Below, in pieces: positions 29,579 to 36,770 of a stretch of 47,765 nucleotides of DNA (its first letter is position 1; each line of letters begins with the position of its first letter). The DNA is from Pseudomonadota bacterium (GTDB lineage Bacteria > Pseudomonadota > Gammaproteobacteria > Burkholderiales > Burkholderiaceae_C): contig JAFEEB010000035.1 in assembly GCA_018241325.1 (NCBI GenBank), forward strand, positions 1 to 47,765. Reading direction: 5' to 3'. The notes under the pieces were generated by a model that did no database searches, was not told the origin of the DNA, and was given only the letters and a program-made list of their open reading frames with translations. Made by a program: the position numbers and the translations under genes.

Positions 29579-29916
29579 CCCGCCCGCAGCAGGTCGCCAA
29601 CCTGCTGGCGCAGCGCCGGCAAACGGGTTTGCACCACGTCCCACACCAGTTTGTCGTCCACTTGGGCGTAGCCGTGGATCAGCACGTTGCGAAAGGCAAT
29701 GATGCTGCGGTATTCGCTGATGCGCCCTACCAAAGTCGTATCACGCTTGGCCAGCTGCGTCAGCGCTTCGCCAATGATCTCGAACTGACGCTCCACTGCG
29801 GCGCGGAGCATGGCGTTGGTCTCGTAATCCTGCCAGGTTTTACCCTGCACAAAGTCGGCCAGCAGCCCACTGGCGTACTGGATGTCGTAGAGGTATTTGG
29901 CGTGCTCAAGCTGCAT
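29575..29916 (-). CDS. hepT: HepT-like HEPN ribonuclease toxin (DUF86)
   Basis: The 113-residue all-helical protein has the HEPN R-x4-H motif RNVLIH (Arg76, His81) followed by GY, typical of the HepT toxin of the MntA/HepT module. HepT is an RNase silenced by MntA-mediated adenylylation (AMPylation) of its Tyr; the Tyr in the H-x-Y segment (HGY, Tyr83) is present. The start at 29916 overlaps the mntA end by 11 bases. The stop overlaps the jetC start (ATGA), so the toxin is translationally coupled to the Wadjet SMC gene. Confidence 0.9.
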   Translation of the reverse strand: MQLEHAKYLYDIQYASGLLADFVQGKTWQDYETNAMLRAAVERQFEIIGEALTQLAKRDTTLVGRISEYRSIIAFRNVLIHGYAQVDDKLVWDVVQTRLPALRQQVGDLLRAG

Positions 29917-30208
29917 ACAGCGGGGTGCGGCTGGCTTCGACGGATTGGCGGAAATAGGGGTTGCGGATGGCGCTTTCGACCACCAGATCCACGGGCTTGC
30001 GCAGCAGGGTTTGCAGGGCGCCCTGCAGGCCGAAATAGGCATCGGCATAGCCTTCGCTCATGGGCTCGAATTCCACCAACAGGTCGATGTCGCTATCGGC
30101 GCGCGCCTTGCCCGTCGCGGCCGAGCCAAACACGTCCAGGCGCCGCACGCGGTAGCGGCGGCACAGGGCGGAGAGCTCGGGCTGGAGGGCTTGCAGGTTG
30201 GTGGCCAT
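29906..30208 (-). CDS. mntA: MntA-like nucleotidyltransferase antitoxin
   Basis: The 100-residue minimal nucleotidyltransferase has FGSAATGKARADSDIDLLV, i.e. the GSx10DxD catalytic motif (Gly28, Ser29, Asp40, Asp42). In this family it AMPylates the HepT toxin and so acts as antitoxin. The ORF is open further upstream (to 30328), but the Met at 30208 begins the conserved part. It lies 26 bases after the HTH antitoxin gene and overlaps hepT, so it is embedded in the Jet operon. Confidence 0.9.
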   Translation of the reverse strand: MATNLQALQPELSALCRRYRVRRLDVFGSAATGKARADSDIDLLVEFEPMSEGYADAYFGLQGALQTLLRKPVDLVVESAIRNPYFRQSVEASRTPLYAA

Positions 30209-30234
30209 GACGGCTGCGATTATGAAGCGCGCAA

Positions 30235-30579
30235 CTACAGCGCCGCCAACGCCACTTCCGGCGCTTTGTCGAGGATTTTCAGAAGCGCCTTGGCCGCGCC
30301 GGTGGGCGAGCGCTTGCCCTGCTCCCAATTGCGGATGGTGTCCAGCGAGACGTGGATGCGCGCCGAAAACTCTGCCTGGCTCAGCCCCAGGCGTTGGCGC
30401 ACCCGCCGTGCGAACTGGGCGGCGTCCTGCATCGCCTCGGCCTCGTCTTCTGCGATGTGCTGGGCAATCTGCGCTTCGGTGGTGGCGTCCACTCGGGCGG
30501 CATCGATGCGCCCGCGCGGCACGCCCGCGCTTTGAACCGGATCAGTGGCCGGATCAATGTGAATGCGTACGGTGGTCAT
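30235..30579 (-). CDS. XRE-type HTH antitoxin partner of BrnT
   Basis: The 114-residue protein has an N-terminal linker and a C-terminal Cro/C1 helix-turn-helix (LGLSQAEFSARIHVSLDTIRNWEQGKR, about 64-90). It overlaps the BrnT gene by 26 bases. BrnT toxins are paired with BrnA (ribbon-helix-helix) or, as here, with an HTH protein. It would neutralise the toxin and repress the pair. It could also influence the surrounding Jet genes, which is inference. Confidence 0.85.
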   Translation of the reverse strand: MTTVRIHIDPATDPVQSAGVPRGRIDAARVDATTEAQIAQHIAEDEAEAMQDAAQFARRVRQRLGLSQAEFSARIHVSLDTIRNWEQGKRSPTGAAKALLKILDKAPEVALAAL

Positions 30580-30835
30580 GCTGCTGGTTCTCCCGCTGGT
30601 TGGCTTTGCGTGCCGAAATGATGCGAATGGCGGCGCCGCGCACGGTGTACACCACCACGTACAAGCGCCCTTCTATGCGCCCGGACAGCCGGTAGCGTTC
30701 CTCGCCGTAGTCGCGGCGCGCATCGGCTTGGATGGTTCGATTGGGATCGAAAAACGCGTGCGCGGCATAGGCGAAGTCAAAACCGCGCTGCGCAAAGCAG
30801 GCCTCGCTTTTGTCGTCATCCCACTCGAAATCCAT
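30554..30835 (-). CDS. brnT: BrnT family toxin (DUF497)
   Basis: The 93-residue protein shows the DUF497/BrnT pattern: FEWDDDKSEACFAQRGFDF at the N-terminus, then DYGEERYRLSGRIEGRLYVVVYT and IRIISARKA. BrnT is a RelE-fold ribonuclease that stops translation. It starts 52 bases after the jetB stop. An imperfect inverted repeat (GTAGT..ACTAC, 30846-30862) just upstream could be its operator. Confidence 0.9.
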   Translation of the reverse strand: MDFEWDDDKSEACFAQRGFDFAYAAHAFFDPNRTIQADARRDYGEERYRLSGRIEGRLYVVVYTVRGAAIRIISARKANQRENQQHDHRTHSH

Positions 30836-30887
30836 GTTGTGGATTGTAGTCCTCTGAACTACTTTTACGCCTATGCCTGGGTGGCGC

Positions 30888-31601
30888 TCAGACGTCGTTG
30901 CTGCCCGCTTGCTGAAGCCCTCGCAAATGCGCCAGCAGCCCCTGCAGGTTCTCCGGGTTCGCCAGGTGCACGATCATGGGGCGGATGGTCAGCTGGTCTT
31001 GCGCGTCCACCTCCGACACCACGCCGTGCGCGCGCAGCTTTTCCAGCAGCTCCAGCAGGCGTTTGCGGTCTTGCATGTCGCTGCCGGTGGCGCCCAGGTA
31101 AATCTCCAGCTGCGGCAGCAGGCCGTCCAGCCCCAGCTGCACCGCCACGCCCAGACCGCCCTCTTGCTCGCGCTGCAAAAACTCGCGCCGCAGCACGGCC
31201 AGCAGCAGCGACTGCTCCAGCGTCAGGCGCTGGCGGCGTACCAGCGGGTGCGTCCATTCGTCGCCGTCTTCGGCGTCGTCGGCCTGCCAGCCCGGCGCCA
31301 CCGCCACATAGGCCAGGCCGCGCAGGTCGTCCACGCGCACCTGCAGGTCCAGCGGCTCCAGCAGCCGGTTGATGCGCGCCGTGTCGCTGGCGATGTGGCG
31401 GAACAGCTGCGGCTTGCTGGCCTGCTCCAGCAGGCCGCTTCTCAAAAGCTCTTGCAGGGCGCGGCGCAGGGGCTGGGGGGTGGCGGGCGTGGTTTCTGGC
31501 GCGGGCTCGGGCTGCGGCTCTGGCGTTGGGGCGTTGTCCTGCACAGGGCTGGCCTGCGGCGCAGCGGCCCATTGGTCGAAGAGGTCGGGGGAGGTGGGCA
31601 T
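30888..31601 (-). CDS. jetB: Wadjet protein JetB (DUF4194, MukE-like)
   Basis: JetB is the KITE-type winged-helix subunit of the Jet SMC complex. The 237-residue protein has a Pro/Gln/Ala-rich N-terminal tail (about 10-45) and a DUF4194 core with LVRRQRLTLEQSLLLAVLRREFLQRE (about 125-150) and a C-terminal region DQLTIRPMIVHLANPEN. It is separated from jetA by 3.4 kb of other genes. The upstream leader (31603-31640) contains a degenerate palindromic repeat, and no strong ribosome binding site is visible. Confidence 0.9.
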   Translation of the reverse strand: MPTSPDLFDQWAAAPQASPVQDNAPTPEPQPEPAPETTPATPQPLRRALQELLRSGLLEQASKPQLFRHIASDTARINRLLEPLDLQVRVDDLRGLAYVAVAPGWQADDAEDGDEWTHPLVRRQRLTLEQSLLLAVLRREFLQREQEGGLGVAVQLGLDGLLPQLEIYLGATGSDMQDRKRLLELLEKLRAHGVVSEVDAQDQLTIRPMIVHLANPENLQGLLAHLRGLQQAGSNDV

Positions 31602-31604
31602 TTA

Positions 31605-31650
31605 CTATTGAATAAAGAGCTGCTTACGCAGTATGGACGCACGTTACAAG
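31605..31650 (+). repeat. Degenerate short repeat in the jetB leader
   Basis: CTATTGAATAAAGAGCTGC followed by TTACGCA matches 38355-38380 in 23 of 26 positions. AGCTGCTT..CGC also resembles the start of the family A repeats. It occupies the 5' leader of jetB. Confidence 0.35.
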
Positions 31651-31753
31651 TGCTTTTCTCTATTGGCCGTAGATGGCGTGGTATTTCAGATTCATACGGC
31701 CAATTCAACACCAGGTTGCTTGAACTCTTGCGAGGTCCGCGCACTGTGCTGCG

Positions 31754-32143
31754 TCAGCGGCTCGACCACAGCGCCTGAAAATCGAATGAGAGCTGCCGCT
31801 GGTGGCGGATGGAGAGCAGAACCACCGTGCCCTCGATGCGTGCGTACAGCAGCAGGTAATGCGCCATCACATATTCGCGCAGCTCGCCGCCCTTGGCGAG
31901 GGCGCCCAGTTGCTGCGTCAGCCGCGCGATGCCGTTGGCCACCTCGACCGAGCGCACCGGCCGTTCGAGAAACAAGCGGCCCATACCCGGGAAGCGCTCC
32001 AGATTCGGGAGGGTGGTATCCGCCAACTCATCCGGTAGAGCATCGAAGGCCTGGGGAGCCTCTGCCTCGATCAGGAAGGCTTCGATCTCGGCCAGGTTGC
32101 GCTCGAAGTTGGCGCTGAGCTTGACGGTGTGCCTGACGGTCAC
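31754..32143 (-). CDS. RelE/ParE family toxin
   Basis: This RelE/ParE-fold protein (about 129 residues from the GTG at 32143) includes NFERNLAEIEAFLIEAEAPQAF, GMGRLFLERPVRS and a C-terminal LLLYARIEGTVVLLSIRHQRQLSF, the usual RelE core and basic end. The frame is open to a TTG at 32179 that would overlap the antitoxin by 20 bases. The GTG lies 17 bases after the antitoxin stop. Neither has a good ribosome binding site, so the start is uncertain. It forms a type II pair with the preceding Phd gene and lies between jetA and jetB. Confidence 0.88.
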   Translation of the reverse strand: MTVRHTVKLSANFERNLAEIEAFLIEAEAPQAFDALPDELADTTLPNLERFPGMGRLFLERPVRSVEVANGIARLTQQLGALAKGGELREYVMAHYLLLYARIEGTVVLLSIRHQRQLSFDFQALWSSR

Positions 32144-32159
32144 GGTGCGAGGCGGTTCG

Positions 32160-32474
32160 TCAACCAGCGGTCTTGCCAACCACCATGGCCGCGCGGCGGC
32201 GCTGGATGGCGGCCAAGGTGCTGCGCGCGTCCTTCACCTGACCCGCAGCCACATCGGCCAAACCCTGGCTGGCGTCGGCGATCAGCAGCAGGTGAATGCG
32301 CTCGCGTTCGAGCTGGTGGTAGTAGTCCAGCCGCCCGGCGTCGATCAGGGCGACGTAGCTTTCGCCATTCTTGGTAATGATCTTCTCGGCACCGGCCCGC
32401 ACCTGGTCGGCCAGTTCGGACAGGGTGGCCCTGGCTTGGGAGAGCGGGATCACGTCAGCGGAAGAGATGGCCAT
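32160..32474 (-). CDS. Phd/YefM family antitoxin
   Basis: The 104-residue protein begins MAISSADVIPLSQARATLSE with the Phd/YefM fold, then ITKNGESYVALIDAGRLDYY. It is the DNA-binding antitoxin for the RelE/ParE toxin downstream. A strong AAGGAGG ribosome binding site precedes the ATG. A perfect palindrome 22 bases further upstream (32496-32519) is the likely operator at which the complex represses itself. Confidence 0.9.
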   Translation of the reverse strand: MAISSADVIPLSQARATLSELADQVRAGAEKIITKNGESYVALIDAGRLDYYHQLERERIHLLLIADASQGLADVAAGQVKDARSTLAAIQRRRAAMVVGKTAG

Positions 32475-32495
32475 GGGAGCCTCCTTGGCGTGTTT

Positions 32496-32519
32496 TGATG
32501 TACGGAATTTTGTACATCA
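32496..32519. promoter_or_regulatory. Palindromic operator of the Phd/RelE module
   Basis: TGATGTAC-N8-GTACATCA is a perfect 8-base inverted repeat. On the minus strand a TATGAT-like -10 overlaps one arm. It is well placed for autorepression of the antitoxin/toxin pair. Confidence 0.65.
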
Positions 32520-32564
32520 TATACAGAAGGCTGTGGCCCTTGAAAGCGACTGTGAGTTCACGAC

Positions 32565-34688
32565 TCAGGCATCTTGAGGACCGCCCATCTGGAGGTCAAA
32601 CGACTGACGAACCAGACCCATCACATAGGGCAGTTCATCTACGCTGCTCAAGCCAATCTCAACGTCGCCATTGCCCCACCGACCAATGTTGGAAATATCG
32701 CGGCACAGGCCTTTTGGGTCTTCGATGTCGTCAATGCTCAGGTTGAGCACCAGCAGCAGGCGCTTGGCCTGCGGCACCACGTCCACAAAGTTTGTTTCCG
32801 CCTTGTAGGCGACGTACAGCTTCAAGAACTCTTCGTTCACGCAAGCGTCAAGGGCAAGGATCGATTTGCGCAAGGCTTCAAACAACTCGCGCATCGGCCC
32901 TGCCGTCAGGTGCGCGTGGTCGGCCACGCCATATTGCTGGCCGGGTTTGGCTGAAGCAGGACGGTAGGCGTCCAGAACGTCATCGGCCAGTTGTGGGGCT
33001 CCCCAAACCTTGGCAGCGTCTGCGGCAAGCCGGTCGGCACGATCTTTGATGGCCGTCTCATTCCACTGGTTGACTTTGCCAAGCCCAAGGTTCAGCTTGA
33101 GTGGACTGGTGGCAAAGCCAACGGGGTTGCCATCCTTGTCGGTGACTTGGTCGCGCTTATAGGCAAAGGGGTGGTCGCTGTACTCGCTGTTGTAGCCTGT
33201 CAGTGTCAGGTTGCCCAAGGTGTGTAGCCAGTCTTGCTGGACGCGCTGCCAGTCGGCGCCCAGCTCGACTTGCCACTCTTTGGACAGGGCTCCGTTCTGC
33301 GGCAGGATGTGCTCAATGGTGTAGTCCTCCACCATCACCCGCTCCTTGCGGCCATGGTTTTCCAGGCGACGTAGCCAATAGCTGCGGCTGCGGAAGTTGT
33401 AGAGGTCGCGCACTTTCACGTCGCGCTGGAATTCGTCGTCACTGGGGAAACGTCGGTAGGAGGGCAGCAGCAGAAACGCAGCTTGCACGCTCTCAAGGTA
33501 TCGGTCCTTCTTGAGGGTGCGGCTCATCCCTGCAAAGGTCTTGTTCAACGAGTTGGTGGGAATTGCGCAGATGGCGCGACGGAAGACGTAGCTCTCCACC
33601 AATCGCACGATGCACAGCACCTCTTCGCTGGTCAGGCGGCCTTGCTTGTAGTCGTGGTAAACGTCGAGCAAGAAGGGATAGGCCACATCCACCTTCAGCT
33701 CACGCAAGTCATGGAAGGCTTGCTTGAGCGAGGCATCTGCTTCAGTGCCCAAGGCCATGGCGCAGTAGTAGGACGCGTAGGCGTGAATGTCAGCCACCAG
33801 GTCGCGCGTGTCGCCTTTGAGCCCGCGTGCATAGGTCTTGAACGCAACATAAACCTCACGTACGTTCGGAATCTCGCCCGTCTTGGCCGTCAGGTAGTGT
33901 CGTATGAAGGCGTCGAAATGCACCACGTAGGCCGCTTGGCCAAATGCCCGCTCCATGGGGCGCCAGAAGGTTTTGTACAACTCGGTCTGTAGCTTGGGCT
34001 CAAGGCTCATCAAGATGAAGTTGCGAATGAGGTCTGCCTGGCTGAGTTCCAACCCGGTGGAGTTCATGCTTTCAAAGATCAGCTGCGGATTGTCTTGGGC
34101 ACGGTCTAGCGATACATCCACAATCACCAGCTTGGCAAGGCCTTGGCAGATGGCTTCCAGCTCGCCTTGGTTGGCGGCGATCAACTCCTGGAACAAGGCG
34201 TAGTTCTCAGTGATGCGGCTGCTGGCTTCTGCTGGAAGTGGCGTGTTTTGCAAAATCGCCAGCAGCGTGTCCTTGTCAGTCTCAGACAAGATCAGCTTGA
34301 AATGGCGCTCTCCGTCCTCGTCGGGATTCAGCAGGTAGTAGTTGCGCAGCTTCTTGTTCGAGAAGGCCTCCAACAACTCGCCGAGCCCTTGTGTCTCGAA
34401 GTGTTTTGCCAGGGCTGCGATCAACAGGGTGCTGGTGGTCAGGCGCTGCTGGCCGTCAATGACCAACAAAGCCTCTTGGCTGGTGACGGAGGACAGGCCG
34501 CGCTCAACGTAGACGATGGAGCCGATGAAGTGGGCCTGAACCTTCTCGTCCCGGCCGGCGCGAATCAAGTCAGACCAGAGCTGGCGACACTGCTCCGCAG
34601 TCCACGAATAGTTGCGCTGATAGATGGGAATGACGAACTGCGGTGACTTTCGTAGAAACTTGAGCAGGTTCGCTTCTGTTGCTTTCAC
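32565..34688 (-). CDS. DUF262/DUF1524 GmrSD-like restriction nuclease with DUF5655 tail
   Basis: The 707-residue protein has the DUF262 ParB-like NTPase motif IPIYQRNYSW (20-29) and IDGQQRLTT (78-86), a DUF1524 HNH-type nuclease region with EHILPQ (about 458-463) and a following NLTLTGYNSEYSD. The C-terminal ~120 residues (GPMRELFEALRKSI onward) look like DUF5655. GmrSD-type fusions are type IV, modification-dependent restriction enzymes. The GTG start (34688) has AAGGGA upstream. Codon use looks less GC-rich than the Jet genes, suggesting a separate origin. It lies between jetA and jetB. Confidence 0.88.
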   Translation of the reverse strand: MKATEANLLKFLRKSPQFVIPIYQRNYSWTAEQCRQLWSDLIRAGRDEKVQAHFIGSIVYVERGLSSVTSQEALLVIDGQQRLTTSTLLIAALAKHFETQGLGELLEAFSNKKLRNYYLLNPDEDGERHFKLILSETDKDTLLAILQNTPLPAEASSRITENYALFQELIAANQGELEAICQGLAKLVIVDVSLDRAQDNPQLIFESMNSTGLELSQADLIRNFILMSLEPKLQTELYKTFWRPMERAFGQAAYVVHFDAFIRHYLTAKTGEIPNVREVYVAFKTYARGLKGDTRDLVADIHAYASYYCAMALGTEADASLKQAFHDLRELKVDVAYPFLLDVYHDYKQGRLTSEEVLCIVRLVESYVFRRAICAIPTNSLNKTFAGMSRTLKKDRYLESVQAAFLLLPSYRRFPSDDEFQRDVKVRDLYNFRSRSYWLRRLENHGRKERVMVEDYTIEHILPQNGALSKEWQVELGADWQRVQQDWLHTLGNLTLTGYNSEYSDHPFAYKRDQVTDKDGNPVGFATSPLKLNLGLGKVNQWNETAIKDRADRLAADAAKVWGAPQLADDVLDAYRPASAKPGQQYGVADHAHLTAGPMRELFEALRKSILALDACVNEEFLKLYVAYKAETNFVDVVPQAKRLLLVLNLSIDDIEDPKGLCRDISNIGRWGNGDVEIGLSSVDELPYVMGLVRQSFDLQMGGPQDA

Positions 34689-34697
34689 TGTGATCCC

Positions 34698-34918
34698 TTA
34701 AAAGCTGTTTGCGGTTTGCTGGCGTTCTGCCATCAATATCTTGGCTTCGAGATTGGCCGTCACTTGGCGGGCCATTTGTTTTTCCTTGCTGGCCGCCGTA
34801 CGCAGGCTGCTGATTGCACGTTCATGGAACCGGTTACGAGTTTATCGAGCAACTTGACTGGGATTTGCAGTTGCGCTGCCGGAGCCGACGCAGAGATCGT
34901 CTTTGCCTTGCTTGGCAT
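34698..34918 (-). pseudogene. Possible frameshifted small gene between jetA and the DUF262 gene
   Basis: Minus strand. A frame from ATG at 34918 encodes MPSKAKTISASAPAAQLQIP and ..LLDKLVTGS before ending at 34760. A second frame takes over from about 34820 (ERAISSLRTAASKEKQMARQ..) and stops at 34698, nine bases before the DUF262 GTG. The two pieces could be one small gene broken by a frameshift. I do not recognise it; the first piece is faintly like the start of some IS256-type transposases. The rest of the 34689-34987 gap shows nothing else. Confidence 0.25.
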
Positions 34919-34987
34919 TCATGCTCCTTGGTGTCTTGGTATGCCTTACACACAAAATTTCTGACAGGCCCAAAACCCGCTTGGGTT

Positions 34988-36481
34988 TTACTCTGCAAGC
35001 GCCTGCACCACATCCGCCGTAACCTCCACCCTCGGCACCGTGAACCGCCACTCTCGCCCATCCGCGCCCCGCAGCTCGATGTGCTCGGCTTCCTGCCCCG
35101 GCGCGTCACCCCCTTCACCCGCCCACGCCAGCCACTGCGCCAGGGTTTCCAGGTCATGCTCGCCCGGCGGCAGCGCCTGCGCCAGTTCGGCCAGGGTCAG
35201 GGGTGCACCGCGCGCCTGCAGCAGCGCCAGCGTTTGCGCACGCAGCGCCTCGGTGTCCAGGCCTTCGAAGGCCTGCCAGAACTCGGCGTCCATGTCGGCC
35301 AGTTGGGCGTACTGGGTGGTGAGCAGCAGCTCTTGCGCGGTGTCGCCGTCGAGCGACTTGGCGCGCAGGCGCTCGATCAGCGGCAGGTTGGCGGTGGAGA
35401 CCGACAGCGGCGGCAGCGGCGCCGGGCTGCGGCGCGTGGCCTGGCGGCTCCAGTCAATCGTCAGCGCCTGGTTCAGGATGTCGTTGAGCAGCTGGCCAAC
35501 GCGCTGGTTTTCCGCCGCCTGGCCGGTTTTCATGAACTGCGCCACCTCGCGCTCGCTGCGCGCGCGCACGGCCTGCACCACCTTGGCTTCCTTGATGAGC
35601 TGGGGTACCAGCAGTTGCAGCTCGCTGCGCTGCAGGTCGTCCAGCGCCTGGACCATCTGCGGGTGCGCCAGCAGGGTGCGCAGGTGCGCTCGCATGTCGG
35701 CCAGCTCGGCCTGGTCGTCGAGCTGCTGCTGAAAGCTCTCGAACACCCGGCCTTCTTGCGTGTGCAGGAGCGCGGCGTGGCCGTCGAGCAGCTGGTCGAT
35801 GACCGCGCCGCGGTGCTGCTGCGCGCTCAAGATGGCCTGGCGCAGCGTGCGGTCGGCGTCGCGCCATGAATCCTCCACACGCCGAAAGTCGGCGCGCAGG
35901 CTGCTGGCCAGGGCGTAGACCTCGCGCATGCCTTCGATGGCTTGGGCGGGGGTGAGGGGCTGGATGCGCCCGGCGCGCACGTCGTCGATTTGCTGCTGCA
36001 GCTCGGCCAGGCGGCGTTCGAGGTGCGCGGCGCGGCGCTCGGGGTCGGCATCGAGCGCGGTGGCCAGGTTGTCGATTTCGCGCTGCACCGTGCCCAGGCG
36101 CGAGGCGGTGGAGGTCATCATGCGGCTGTCGAGCTGGGCGACGAAGCGCAGCGCGGTCTTCAGCGCGTCGGTTTCAAACAGGCGGCCCTCGCGCTCGGTG
36201 ATCAGCGCGCGGCGTATCCACTCGCGCAGCTCGCGCCGCGCCTGCGCCGGGGTGTCTTGCGGGTCGATCTGGAAGTCGCTGTCGTTGGCGTGCGCGGCCA
36301 GCAGGTCGGCCAGGGCCTGCACCGCCACGTCGAACGGCACGCCGTCGCGCTGGTGCTCAAAGAGCGCGTCCAGGCAGCTCAGGATGAGCGGCGCCCGGGG
36401 CGAGGCCAGCAGCCGCCAGGCCGGGTGCTGCTGGCGCGCGAGCAGGTATTTTTGCGTGCGCTGCTGGCTCAGGGTGGACAT
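34988..36481 (-). CDS. jetA: Wadjet protein JetA (DUF3375, MukF-like kleisin)
   Basis: JetA is the kleisin subunit that closes the JetC SMC ring. The 497-residue protein has an N-terminal winged-helix part (about 1-120), a helical coiled segment (about 125-300, e.g. RRLAELQQQIDDVRAGRI), and a C-terminal DUF3375 part ending in an acidic winged helix. It is the promoter-proximal Jet gene on this strand, 289 bases below dctP. The remaining Jet genes follow only after the DUF262 and Phd/RelE modules, an unusual order since jetABCD are normally contiguous. Confidence 0.92.
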   Translation of the reverse strand: MSTLSQQRTQKYLLARQQHPAWRLLASPRAPLILSCLDALFEHQRDGVPFDVAVQALADLLAAHANDSDFQIDPQDTPAQARRELREWIRRALITEREGRLFETDALKTALRFVAQLDSRMMTSTASRLGTVQREIDNLATALDADPERRAAHLERRLAELQQQIDDVRAGRIQPLTPAQAIEGMREVYALASSLRADFRRVEDSWRDADRTLRQAILSAQQHRGAVIDQLLDGHAALLHTQEGRVFESFQQQLDDQAELADMRAHLRTLLAHPQMVQALDDLQRSELQLLVPQLIKEAKVVQAVRARSEREVAQFMKTGQAAENQRVGQLLNDILNQALTIDWSRQATRRSPAPLPPLSVSTANLPLIERLRAKSLDGDTAQELLLTTQYAQLADMDAEFWQAFEGLDTEALRAQTLALLQARGAPLTLAELAQALPPGEHDLETLAQWLAWAGEGGDAPGQEAEHIELRGADGREWRFTVPRVEVTADVVQALAE

Positions 36482-36720
36482 GGGGCGCCCGGTTCATGGC
36501 CTGGATGCCAACCGGGGAGTGGGGGAAAGAACGTGAGAAACCAAGCGGGCAAAGCTCGATGGACTCACGCAACCCCATCCGTCAGGTGATGAGCAAGAGC
36601 CCCGTGAACCCAGCCAATTTCCATGCATCATCGCACGGCAATCCGGGCAATCCGGGCAATCCGGGCGGGCCACTGGCACGGCCCTGCACGCGCGCACAGC
36701 GGGTTCTTGCGGATCCAGAA
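36482..36720. other. Gap between jetA and the dctP terminator
   Basis: No gene is supported here. It includes three perfect tandem copies of the 9-mer GGCAATCCG (36637-36663) and presumably the promoter of jetA. It marks one edge of the defence island. Confidence 0.4.
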
Positions 36721-36721
36721 A

Positions 36722-36764
36722 GGCGCCAGCGCGCGCCCGGCCCGACGAGGCGCGCGCTGGCGCC
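36722..36764 (-). terminator. Strong hairpin terminator after dctP
   Basis: A perfect 16-base inverted repeat (GGCGCCAGCGCGCGCC at 36722-36737 and its complement at 36749-36764) with an 11-base loop lies 7 bases past the dctP stop. On the minus strand it is followed by TTTCTGG, a short T-tract. It should separate dctP from the Jet genes. Confidence 0.7.
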
Positions 36765-36770
36765 CAGGGT

